The notes under the pieces are model-generated. The model was not told where the DNA came from. It made no database searches and saw only the letters and a list, made by a program, of their open reading frames with translations. Below are positions 10,080-20,923 of a stretch of 64,000 nucleotides of DNA, piece after piece. Every line of letters starts with the position of its first letter. The stretch's first letter is position 1. The position numbers and the translations under genes are program-made. The stretch is from NCBI GenBank assembly GCA_964016885.1, contig OZ024743.1:15940972-16004971 (forward strand), read 5' to 3'. The DNA comes from Eledone cirrhosa. Taxonomy: Eukaryota > Mollusca > Cephalopoda > Octopoda > Eledonidae.

Positions 10080-11323
10080 TATATATATCGTTTCTGAATA
10101 TATATATTTATATATATATATACATTTGAAAAATGATGAAGGACTTTCCTAATGCTTGTTTTTCTTTAATAAGCAAATGCTTTGCGAGGTGTAGTTGTAG
10201 TGATTCTATAGTGATGACAAGTTTGATCAGAATCCTAGGTTTTTGCTTTAAAAGTAATTTTCAAATAGGTCTTTTATCAACTGGGGCTTCCTTGTAATAT
10301 ACTCCCAGTTAAAAAAAAAACATGTGTGATGGAAGTGGTGTGAGAATATAGGAATGGGATGAAGTGTGGATGGGGTTTATCATCTAAAAATATGTATCAA
10401 CCCTGGAAAATATATATATTCATAGAAATAAACATTTATATAGACACAGAGAGACTTACACATCATATTTGCATACTCTTACACACATATATTAATATAT
10501 ACATACAGAGTGAAAGAGAAAGAGAGAGAGGTGTGTGTTGTGTGTAACTTATACATACATACACATTCACACATGCACACACCACATATCTGGGCATAGC
10601 TAGTTAATTAACATACCATTACTGAGTATACTGGGTGTATTTTATTATAGCCCTACCTAGCTCCACACACGCACACACACATACTCACTCACTTAAAATT
10701 ATATACATATACATTATGAAATACAAGTAAAAGCATACTCCTGAGAAAATATTGTTTTATTTTCCAATAATTTACATCGATGTATGCACCTTCTGATAAA
10801 TTTATATTTTTTATATTAAAAATCATCCCTAGTTCAATCAATGTTGAATAGTTGGTTACACTTCGTGTCATCACCTTTTATGAATATCAAAAATGATTGA
10901 AATTCTAAAGGCTATATTTAACAACAAAAAGTCATAGATTTATTTAATAAAATTCATAAAATAATTAATTCCTAAATGCATCTATCTAGCTGTTTGCTTT
11001 AACACAAATCTATTTCCTTTTAAACAGTGTGATATCTTAACAAAATAATGACTTTTTGTTTATCTTCAATGACAATGTCAATAATGTTTTTCATACATCA
11101 ACATTTGACTTGACAAGACACAAAGAATAAATTGCTTGTTTCCAAGGTGTAACACTCTAATATAAATCTATTCTAAACTGTATTAAACATAAATAGATAA
11201 AAAATATAACAGAAGAAAACAAACAGAATTTTGGTGTTTTATAACATAAATGAATAATATCACTTCTGTAGTTTTTGCTTCATTAGTTCTGCTTCAGAGG
11301 AAACACCACTAATGTTAGTAGAA

Positions 11324-11368
<45 letters not shown>

Positions 11369-11661
11369 TAAAGAGAAGGTGAAGGAAAAATTAGAAGTCA
11401 TTGATGAAGTCTGTTCTGAATATGTGTCAAATTATGTTCCTGTTATCATTGACGAGACAATCACCTGAAATTTATTACTTCTCCAGCAATTTAATTGTAT
11501 TCACAGAAACCATAATGTATTTATGATTATAACATCAGTAATAACATTTTCATCCACATAAACTATCTATGTAATTATTATACTTTACGGCATTATTTAC
11601 TACAACAGTTGTGATCAAACAACTCAGCGGTATACTTCTACTATTACTTCTATTACTACTA

Positions 11662-11673
11662 CGAGTAGTAATG

Positions 11674-11713
<40 letters not shown>
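11662..11713. repeat. (TAG)n trinucleotide repeat
   Basis: About 15 consecutive TAG/AGT units with one GGT interruption near the start. Confidence 0.95.
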
Positions 11714-11958
11714 AGTTTTTGTTGATGGTCTATCATATGTAAAAAATAATTAATTTCTACATTTTTGTCTGCCTAGATAAAATTGTTTCATCTTTTTTGT
11801 CTTTATAATAAGAATATTTATATTACAAACAGAGCTGGATAATAATAATATGGTACTAAACTTAAATAATTGTTTTATAGAATATTAAATTTATATAAGG
11901 AATAGTTTTACTTGTTTAGCACTGACATGATTGGAGAGTGTGTTACATCATGGGGAAA

Positions 11959-12462
11959 TCATATTTTCATATATTTTGTGAGGTACAAAATTTTCATTGC
12001 ATTGCTCCCAACTGGTGATTGACACAAAAGTGTTGGACAAGATTCTTTATGGTATTTAGATACATCCCTGTACATCCTTAGGGAATTTGGGTATAGATAA
12101 AATATAGTAGCAATTAAGTATTGGAGGCTCATATAATTAACTGATCTATAAATTCCATGCTCTAAGCCAATATAAGAAAATATCAGCAGTTTTAAGTGAC
12201 TTCCTACTTTGTCATCAGATATATCTTTGTTAATCAGATGTATTTCTGTGTGCATGCACACATTCTCTATGTTTTGAGTTTTGGTTTGTTTTGTTCTGGT
12301 GTTTTTGGGGATTTGTCTATTGTGCAGATTATGTTTAATGAGAGATGTGTTGTGTTTTGTAAACGCTCTGTAACTCAAAGGTTTTAGTACTGGACAGTCA
12401 CATTGTAGAGGATATGCCATTGGTGGTGTGTGGATTAAGTTATAATAATGGGTTACATCCAT
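11959..12462 (-). other. Unresolved 167-codon open frame
   Basis: I do not recognise this frame. It is the longest open frame in any non-repeat part of the window. It contains CDCPVLKPLSYRAF near residue 22 and YIGLEHGIYRS near residue 97, which loosely recall the zinc and YIG segments of GIY-YIG/RT-type element proteins, but catalytic residues cannot be assigned. AT-rich sequence can give such frames by chance. No promoter, splice or domain support. Confidence 0.2.
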
Positions 12463-12717
12463 GCAAAATATGAGTTGTTGATATTATAGTATGTAATATT
12501 GATTATATAAGGGTATGTGTTTTGAAATTTTATTGGCTGGTAGTGGAATAGATTATGTGCATTGAATTCAAAATATCTTATATAGGTTGTTGGCTATAAC
12601 TAGCAGGTTTATTCTTTGGGTTGTGTGTAATGTTGTGGGTATATGTTTATGTTTGTTACATATGTTCTATTATTTATCATGCTACACTTATGATTAGTAT
12701 ACTTTTTATTTTAATGA

Positions 12718-13045
12718 GATAGTTGCTGAGTTGCTAAAGCATCAAGGGAAGTAGGAGTTTAACTAGTAACCTGCGTAATCAATCAGATAATAGAGGACAG
12801 TATCATGCCCAATGACAGGTGCAGCAGTACAATCAGAAATTGCCACAAGCACAAAAATAGAGAAATAAAACTAATGGACCAAAATATGAAAGTGATGGAA
12901 AAATTATAGTGCGACTAATTCGAGAAAAAGTCAAATTAGATGAGATGCAGTTCGGTTTCATGACTGGGAGAAGTATGATAGATACCCTCATTTTAGTGAG
13001 ATTGAAAGAGGAGATGGACAAGAACTTCCTTGGTGCACAGAATTA
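12718..13045 (+). pseudogene. RTE-like LINE fragment (RT fingers/palm)
   Basis: Plus-strand pieces match the region before RT motif A: IVAELLKHQG, then a gapped part, then VRLIREKVKLDEMQFGFM and LILVRLKEEMDKNF. Several frameshifts and stops. Both ends are truncated with no tail. Confidence 0.75.
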
Positions 13046-13098
13046 ACCGGAAGAAAGAAACAAAATAGGCGATGCACAAGACAAGTTTACACACACAC

Positions 13099-13596
13099 AT
13101 CTTCACCCTCATCAGCTCTCAAACCAGCAAAATGTTTCAATCTTGTTTATATTTCATCTGCCTGTTGCCCACCTTGTGGATTGTCTCTCTGTTGACCACT
13201 GGCTGCTGGTCTCTGTCCTCTGATGCATTTTTGCCCATGGCTGTCTTCGAAAGTATTTAGTTGTTTTCATGGCTGTTCTAGTGATGGGTTTTCTCATTTT
13301 TATATGTATTCAAATACACTCTTGCTTCATCTTAATCAGAGACAACATTGTTTTTTCATTAAAGTTTATCATAGCTATGATCAGAGTTTTATTAAGAACA
13401 GGTACCACAACTTGAAGTCCACTATTCCATTATTTTCTTTTCTGTGTTTTCTTTCGTCCTTTTATCTGTGATGTTTGTTTTATCACATGCACATCATACC
13501 AGCAGAAGGATTTATTTTTCTGTTCCATGATGGTACTCTCACTTAAATCGTACAAAACCATTTTGCTGGTTTGAGAGCTGATGGGGGGTGAAGATG
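13099..13596. repeat. Inverted repeat with ~36-bp arms
   Basis: CATCTTCACCCTCATCAGCT.. through CAAAATG (13099-13134) is mirrored at 13559-13596, with two extra G bases in the right arm. The ~420-bp interior has no coding sequence I recognise. It may be a non-autonomous DNA element or a foldback; no clear target duplication. Confidence 0.65.
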
Positions 13597-13904
13597 GGGG
13601 TAACATTGTTTTTTTCTGTTTCCTTCTTCTAGTCACTCCTATGCACCAATAACCTTCTCCTTGTTCTCCTCCTGTTTCTCATTATTGTTAATATTGCATA
13701 ATTGCACGTCTTAACTATGCATATTTACATATTCCTTGGGAACATGCTGATTAAAATAAGCAGTGTCACAATATAAATGTTCCCAGTGAAAGCATGAGCC
13801 TGATCATCTTTCCAATTGTTTCAATGAAATATATTCAATATTAGTAAAGCCTTAGCAGCAAGCTCATCCCATCTGTTTAAGCATATCCAAATATTTATTC
13901 TTCT
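13597..13904. other. Unassigned spacer
   Basis: AT-rich sequence; nothing recognised. Confidence 0.5.
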
Positions 13905-14590
13905 CCTCCTGCTTGATCTTGAGAGGTTCATTAGGGCAGAGTTCTCAAGTATACCTTCCATTGGGTCTTATCAGAAGCAATTCAATCCAGTTATTCAATC
14001 ACCTTGTATGGGATCTCACCCTAGGTCTCCTGCAGATTGGCTTTTGTCCATAAAATCTGTTCAGCAATTCTTTCCTTAAGTATTCTGACCACAGGTCTGT
14101 AGTATCAGAGCTGTGATCTTTCAATTTGGAGAGGAGTGGCTCTCAGAACGACCATTTGATCTCCGAGCTATGCAACCTATTGAGTAGCATTACTCCAAAG
14201 ACACATTATTGCACCAGCTCCTGCACATTTTGCAATTAATTTAGCCTCTTGCCATCCACCACTCATGAAAATGGCCCCAAAATACTAGTACTCCCACACC
14301 TGTTTGAGTGGAACTCCATTCACCTGTGGAGTACATTATAACTCTCAAATTATAGCTAACAGGTTTCACATGGAATATAGTAGAACAAATTCAAGCTGAG
14401 GTTTGTCCAGAACAAATCCGTCATTAATATGATTCTTTCCATCAATAGCATAACTAGATTCATTTTATTGGAGTCTTTGTCATTTTCACTCTTATGTCTA
14501 ATGGAATTCATTATACTTCTGCTATCTATACACTCTTGCATAATCTGATTATCAAGAAATTAGTGTGACAGTAACTCATCTCACATTTCT
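13905..14590 (-). pseudogene. Degraded LINE C-terminal region of another family
   Basis: Minus-strand translation gives disjoint pieces typical of non-LTR RT C-termini: VNGVPLKQVWEY.YFGAIF (the post-RT YLG box) and later GQKPICRRPRVRSHTR resembling the GRPR..RW box. Stops and frameshifts abound. It is not the RTE-like family that dominates the window. Assignment is by pattern only. Confidence 0.35.
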
Positions 14591-15039
14591 AAAGCTTTGT
14601 CTATTTTCATGTCCTTCATTCTTTTAATCATTATCTTCTGTATAATCTTCACAAATCAAGATACATTGGAAAGTATTGGATACACTGTGAATAAGCCCTT
14701 CAGTTTAGGTTTATATTTTACATTTAGAAAGTCCTGGTAGTGATATTTCTATGTAATTTTCTTTTACATCTGAAGTCAAGGACACAAACATTTCAGGTAT
14801 AAATATTCATCCTGTAAAGCACTCTAGTTCTTGTTATGCTAAGAAGATTGTTTTAATCTATATTTCAGATGACTTCTAGTATAGCTTTGTAAAAGTTTCT
14901 TTTTTATTATCTTGTAGCCTAATCCTTCTTATGAGATGCATATAAACATTATGATATTTGTATCTTCTTTATTAATGAGATGAGCATTATAAACTTATCA
15001 TACCCTGTAACTAGCTTAACTATGCTATCTATATATCTG

Positions 15040-15113
15040 CCCAAACTTAAAAGGAATTGTCTAACCCTTGCTAGCAGGGAAAACATATGTTAAATGATGA
15101 TGATGATGATGAT
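15040..15113 (+). mobile_element. RTE-like LINE (or SINE) 3' tail stub
   Basis: The LINE tail hairpin CCCTTGCTAGCAGGG is followed by GAAAACATATGTTAAATGA and (TGA)n. Nothing of the upstream element is recognisable. Confidence 0.7.
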
Positions 15114-16992
15114 ATTTCCATATCTCTTATGGCAACCATCACATACCAATACACTTTTCACATGAAAAATTCTTCTGCTGCACATTGCCATTGCATATTT
15201 TTAGGCTTCCGAACAGTTATTGCTCACAATGGTTAGGTTGACTTGAAGGTATGTACAAGGCACTTAATACTCATTAGTTGAGGTATAGTGGGATGAAACT
15301 TAAAATGATGTGATGTTCCACTCATACTTAACAGTTAGGTGTTTATTAGTAGGAAGTTTCATCAAGTGACCTCTACACATAGCCATTACAGAAAAGAAGG
15401 CATAGCAATTGACAGAGAGAGGCAATTCCCCTCCCCAGTACAGGAAGTCGTGCAAATATTATTGTGGCCTGTCATGTGTGTTAATTCAAGTAGGGGGTGT
15501 TATAGGTGTTTTGTTTTTTGCAGATACTGAGAACCCTTGTTATGCCTCTGTAGAAAAAACCATCCCACTTTTGCAAACAAGAAAAATGACACGTAAAATA
15601 GTAAAACAAATGATCAATTCCTCTTTAATATATCCTTTTTTTCTGTAAACAGTACTCTAGTAATTAAAGTAAATTCATTTTGTTTTCTAGTTAACATTGA
15701 ATTAGATGTGTCTCCCCACCTTACAAAAAACTATCTTACAACTTCGATAAATATTATAAGCCCACCATCATTATTCTAATGTTTACCAATCACCAGTTAC
15801 CTTTTTCAGTTTTAGTATTTGTTTCACAAGTTTTACTTAAGTTCATAATTTGTTTCTAACATTTGCCCTTCTTTGACCACCTCACACCACACATAAAATA
15901 TTTTCTCTGAGTGCTAGCCACTTTCTTGTCTATTACACTACCCTTTGGCTCACTATTTTTTCCTAATTGACAAAACATCATCTTTGACTGCCAGGAAACT
16001 TTCTACTCCTAAAAACGACTAAGTTGGCTTTCTTTCAAATCGAATTCCATAAAATGATTATCAAAATACAACTTCTTTAATAGAATATTTTCTCAGAAAA
16101 TTTCTCTTCTTGTCTTTATTCTCTTATGACCTGCAATAACTCTCTAAACCACCTTTCATCTTTATTATTCTTGAGCAGTTTTAATGTATTTCTTATTAGT
16201 TATTTTTTTTATTTTACTTTCATAGAACTTCAAGTCTCAGAGAAACATCTCAGCTCGAAGTAATCTCTTGACACAAAAATAAATTGCTTTCAATATAAAA
16301 TTCATTAAACCTTTAGAGAAGGGAAAAAAGTGTAAGTGTACAATATGTAAGTAGTTTTGTTAGTATCTATAAGTAAACTAATTGGTTTTTAGTTCCAATA
16401 CAATTTTGAATGGAGTTTTATCTTTGATCTAAAATTATTTTTCATTGATCTTGTAACTGATTTAGAATTGATGGAAATACGGTTCTACTAGTCCTCAAAA
16501 TTATAAAGGTTATTTTGTTGGTAGACCATTGAGTTAGCATTTAAAATTTTTCTACGTCAAATCTTTGTTTCCAATTCTACAGATGTTATGGATAGCACTA
16601 TACTATAAAATAACAATGATCAGTTTTCTTAACTTTTACATATTACAGGAAACACGCAATACAAAACTTTATATAGAAAGCAAAATCTAGCAAAAAGATA
16701 ATATATCTCTGCACAAAAACCAAACTGACATACAAGACAATGCTACATGATGAACATGATTCATAAGAACTTCAAAATAAGTATGAAGACATTTTTTACT
16801 AGCTTCATAGTAGTTAAAAACCATCTGTCTCATAATCACAACACTTGTCAATTCTATATCAGCTTTTCAAATTTATGCTTTGTTCTCCTTAATAGACCAT
16901 AGACATAACAGTCACATTTTCTCAAATATAATCGATTATGAAAATATAAACATCATTTACACACACAAATACACACACACTAATACATACAT

Positions 16993-17039
<47 letters not shown>

Positions 17040-17261
17040 AACACACACACATATACATAAGTGATGTGTGTGCTTATTTGCAATTTATGATTTCTTATAT
17101 ATGCATAAGGCAAGAAATTTTGAGGTGAAGAAACTATCAATTATAACAACCCTGATACTTTACTGATATTTATGTTATTAAATAAGGAATGGTGTAAAGC
17201 AATATAAAATTCAACAGAATAAAAGAATAATTTTGCACATAGAGTTTTGAAATAACATTAA
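15114..17261. other. Long unassigned stretch
   Basis: AT-rich, no frame above ~80 codons that looks coding. A CA/TA microsatellite lies at about 16970-17052. Confidence 0.5.
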
Positions 17262-18180
17262 AGTTTACTCTGTCGACCCGTTGAAGCATTCTGACCTAAA
17301 ATAAATGTGTTGAAAAATATAACCCTTGGAAAATCACACTGCTGTTCCAACATTTTTTTCTCTTGATTGTAGAAATACTGGGTATTTTTTCTGTGACTGT
17401 CATTAGCTTGTTGGTTACAATTTTTTGTATGTTTTCCACAGTCCCCAAAATGATGGCCATCAACTTTGATTTCAATTTAGGGAAGAAGTAGAAATCCCAT
17501 GGAGCTAGGTCTGGGCTGTAGGAAAAATATGGAAGAGTGGGAATGTTTTCTTTGCTAGAAATTTTCTAAAACAACGTGATGTGTGAGAATGTGTGTTATC
17601 ATGGTACTGTGCCCTGTCTCCTTCAATATCTTTTCAGACTCATGGACATGTATTCAGAGTCATTCTAAGACACTTTCTAGAAGGTGCAATTAACTATCTA
17701 ACCAAGAGATGAAATTACTTTGTAAACAATACCACAGCTGTCAAAAAAAAAAAAATGATAGTCATTGTTTTGACACTGGATCTGCTTTCTTTGGATGAGG
17801 TGAATTTTTCATGCGCCACGCCTCATATTGCCATTTTGTTTCTGGATTGTACTTGAACACCCATTATTCAGCTCCTATTATTACATAATCCAAGACATTT
17901 ACCTTAATTTGGAGTCTTTCTAACAAATCCTGACAAATTTCCAATTAGTTTGGGCACTAGTTTTGCATAAATCTTTCACATTTGTAAAATGACTGTTAGA
18001 ATTCTGTGAATTGAATTTTTAACTAAGCCCGTTTCTTCTGCTCTCATCCTAACACTTAGTTGGTGTTCTTTTGGCATCCCTGCACACACACCTTTCATAT
18101 GTTATAAATTTGTTGATGAGATTGGCCTTCCAGAACGAAGTTCATCTTTAACATTTTCTCGGCCATCTTTAAAGCTTAAT
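17262..18180 (-). pseudogene. mariner transposase relic
   Basis: Minus-strand pieces follow the mariner order: GRENVKDELRSGRPIS (start of catalytic region), VRMRAEETGLVKNSIHRIL (HTH-like, with the conserved V.RIL), KLVPKLIGN, PETKWQYE-like, VKTMTIIFF, HDNTHSHTS (second catalytic Asp), YSPDLAPWDFYFFPKLK (third Asp in DD34D spacing) and a C-terminal KRKKCWNS segment. At least three frame changes and several stops make it non-functional. The N-terminal ~50 residues and terminal inverted repeats are not identified. It lies among unassigned sequence and is probably old. Confidence 0.8.
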
Positions 18181-18447
18181 ACAACTTAAAATCATTACTC
18201 TCTGATAGTATGTCATTTCTATAAGATTGTGGTAAATAATTAAATGTGTTGGTGGCAGTTGAGTTTCACACAAAATTTTTGTTTCATCCCTCAGTGATTC
18301 CAAAATCCCCTTCCTCGCTAAGCAAGCTTGGTTGGGTTGCCGGTTTAGTTGCTGGTGACCCAACCATGTACAGATTGTACTGGGTTACATGTAACCAGTA
18401 TGCTGAAGAGCAACCAGTGCGATAAAGATACAAGTTGCTCTGTAACC
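18181..18447. other. Unassigned spacer with small palindromes
   Basis: Holds a near-palindrome TACTGGGTTACATGTAACCA near 18379 and a related GTAACCCAGTAC near 18441. No coding evidence. Confidence 0.4.
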
Positions 18448-18572
18448 CAGTACATAAGAGGTTGGTGTTAGGGAGGGCATCCATCTGTAGAAATCAAGCC
18501 AGAATCAGTTCCCGTCCCACGCTTGCAAGCAGGGAAAAGCGGACGTAAAATGATGATGATGATGATGATGAT
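18448..18572 (+). mobile_element. LINE/SINE shared 3' tail
   Basis: GAGGTTGGTGTTAGGGAGGG, AATCAAGCCAGAATCAG, then CCCACGCTTGCAAGCAGGG, GGACGTAAAA and (TGA)n. This is the tail common to LINE subfamily A and the tRNA-headed SINEs. The head is absent, so the class cannot be decided. Confidence 0.8.
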
Positions 18573-18722
18573 GGGAAAGAGTCAGGATCTAGCTGTTGAA
18601 ATGGCTGGAGCTCAGCCGTCAGGGGTCCTGTCTCTTTTTCTATTACCCACTCTACTACCTTAAGTATTGAGTACTCTGGTCCACCTAGTATCTTACCACA
18701 CTCTCTTTGTTATATATGTATG
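18573..18722. repeat. Dispersed hairpin repeat, copy 2
   Basis: A diverged form of the 8429-8590 repeat: GGAGCTCAGCCGTCAGGGGTC hairpin remnants and the conserved ACCCACTCTACTACC, ATTGAGTAC and TCCACCTAGTATC tail. It is followed by a 40-bp stub of the ~420-bp satellite at 18733-18772. Confidence 0.7.
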
Positions 18723-18798
18723 TATTTATATGTAAGTAAGTGCCGTACTAAGAGTGAGAAATGAAATTTCGTTTCCATATGTATTTATATATATATAT

Positions 18799-19068
18799 AT
18801 TAGTAAAAAGGAAAAGAAAATGCTGACAAATTTTTCCCAGTGAAAAATAGTTTAATTAGGAATAAGTATAAATTAGTAATAAGTATTAGTTAGTATTCAG
18901 TTTTAGTTTTAAGTTTTTACCAGTGCGCATTTCTTATGCTTTTCAAAAATAATTTTGAGATAGAAAGCTTGTGATTTTTGCAACTCTATTTCAAAATTAT
19001 TTTTGAAAAGCATAACAAATGCGCACCGGTAAAAATTTGTCAGCATATTCTTTTCCTTTTTACTAATA
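18799..19068. repeat. Foldback element related to the 7059 terminal block
   Basis: Left part 18801-18967 matches 7055-7216 (GGAAAAGAAAATGCTGACAA, TTTTCAAAAATAATTTTGAG). The right part is the inverted copy, missing ~90 bp of the interior. Because the 7059 block appears to be a Penelope-like terminal repeat, this may be a solo inverted pair of such repeats. Confidence 0.75.
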
Positions 19069-20007
19069 TATTACAACTCATGTGTCACACCTGTATTTTT
19101 TAAAATATATATATACACTTTGTCTCTCTCATACACACATCTATATCATCATCCATTTCATCATTAAACATCCATTTTCCACGATGTTGGATGTTTTATT
19201 TCAGACCAACACAGTACTTATGTGGAGTTACTGACCTCTCAGATGGGCCATCTGCCAGCATCTCAGCTACATATATTGCTGTACTCTACCAAGATTAGTT
19301 TATTATGGTACAACCACTAGAGAGGATGTCATGTTTTTGATAAAGCTTGAGAATTCTCAAAAACATTACTTTAGCAGGTTTTCTTAGGCTGAAAGCACTT
19401 CCTAGCACAAACTAATTTACAGAGTGTGCTGGATGTATATTTTATCATGGCTCCAGCACTAAGGAATTTGACAGTCATAGACTTCAGTTAAGAGTCATTT
19501 CTACTCAATGATGGTAGGATTGTAAGGTGGAAATAATGTAGGGGAAGTAGGCAAGATGATTATATAGTGTGTGACAAGTTGTGTGTGTGGAAGGATCACA
19601 ATTTCAATGTTATATATGTATGAGTGTTGTCTGGTGAAGAGAAAGATTGAGCAAGTATGTCATAGGTGTAAGACACCTGTGGTCAATTTTGAAGGTATCA
19701 TGAGAAGGTGGAAGTGATCTTAGGTGGAGAGGAATGTACACTGATGGTGGATGAGAAGGTCAACTCATGTTTATATGCTGGCAGATCAGTTATGACAAGC
19801 ACCACATCACCAACACTTGCAGTTGTTTGTTGAATCTTTCATGAGATTCAGCTTCTATGGATTCATAGTTGAAATGTGTAAGAATACTAAATCTGACAGT
19901 TGATGAGGCAAAGAAGTTAACACATTCAAATCCTGAGCTTGCCATACTTGTAAATGATATAAGCTTCCCCCACGGACTTCAACGAAGTTGATGGAGCATA
20001 CATATCA
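19069..20007. other. Unassigned stretch
   Basis: A short ATCATCATC..CCATTTTCCACGATG segment at 19144-19185 could be a worn LINE tail on the minus strand. Otherwise nothing recognised. Confidence 0.4.
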
Positions 20008-20308
20008 TCATCATCTTCATCATCATCAAGGGTGGGACGGGAAATGCAAGGGTGGGACGGGAACTGATTCTGGCTTGAATTCTACAGCTACATGCCCTTC
20101 CTAACACCAACCTCATTTACAGTGAGTGGTGGGTGCTTTTTTGCCGTGGCACCTCCACGACCACTTTGCAGCTGAGTAAACTGAAGCAATATGAAATAAA
20201 GTGTCTTGCTCAAGGAAACAACACATCACCCGGTCTGAGTCTGAGAATTGAACTCACAACCTTTCGATTGTAAAGCCAATGCTCTAACAACTAAGCCATG
20301 TGCCTCCA
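20008..20308 (-). mobile_element. tRNA-derived SINE, family i
   Basis: Minus strand: tRNA-like head GGAGGCACATGGCTTAGTTG (A box) and GGTTGTGAGTTCAATTCTC (B box), CTTGAGCAAGACACTTTATT, a body shortened by ~60 bp, the GGTGCCACGGC unit, GTTGGTGTTAGGAAGGGCA and a CCCTTGCA tail. The last tail part is tandemly doubled (GGGTGGGACGGGAA twice). RNA polymerase III promoter boxes are recognisable but worn. Confidence 0.85.
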
Positions 20309-20372
20309 TATATATATATACATATATATATATGGAGGAAGTTATAGTTCACTTGACGCATTGTGTAATGAG

Positions 20373-20772
20373 GTAAAAACGTTTGTATATGTATAATAAA
20401 GCCAAAACAATGCAGGTATGGACATAGAATAAAGAATGTAAATGCAAAAGATATTGTTGACAATTAGTCTTTTACCTTAGATTTATTTAAATGTCCTTAA
20501 TTTTCGAGATAATATCTCTTCTTCGGAGGGAAGTAAAGCGGTTAAACCAGTGTTCTAAATAGCTTGCCAAGTCATGCTGACAGGAAATGGTATAGAGTAT
20601 CTGTTCTATCTCTAATGTCAAAGAGTTAAGGTTAGGTGGATAAAGAGTAGTCTCCCTTTAAAAGGTTTTTTTTTTTACATGCCTGTTTAAGTGTGTGGGA
20701 GAATGTGTGAGGTGTAAGTATGTGTGTGTGTGAGTGTAAGAAGATATGTCTATACGTAAATGTGGGGGGATA
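20373..20772. repeat. Penelope-like inverted terminal repeat, 3' side
   Basis: Reverse complement of 23111-23495, from AAACGTTTG through the ACTACTCTTT segment to TTTACGTATAGAC and CCCCCACATTT on the other side. On the minus strand 20504-20532 reads CCGAAGA, an AGAGATA/TATCTC stem, then GAAAATTA, a hammerhead-like core with C in place of the usual U in CUGA. Confidence 0.85.
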
Positions 20773-20923
20773 GATGTTATCTCGTGTTAGAACTGGTCTT
20801 TGTGTGTGTATGTGTGTGTGTGAGAGAGAATAGGTGGAGGTGTAAGCGCGCGTGTGTGTGTGTGCGTGCGTGTGTGCGTGCGTGTGTGTGGGAGGGGGTG
20901 TAAATACGGGGCTAGATGCTCTA

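Larger units (their letters stand above)
10047..12717. other. Long unassigned stretch
   Basis: Contains TA runs at 10049-10087 and 11328-11363, a GA/GT-rich patch near 10510-10545, a (TAG)n run and the unresolved frame at 11959-12462. No recognisable gene or transposon. Confidence 0.5.
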
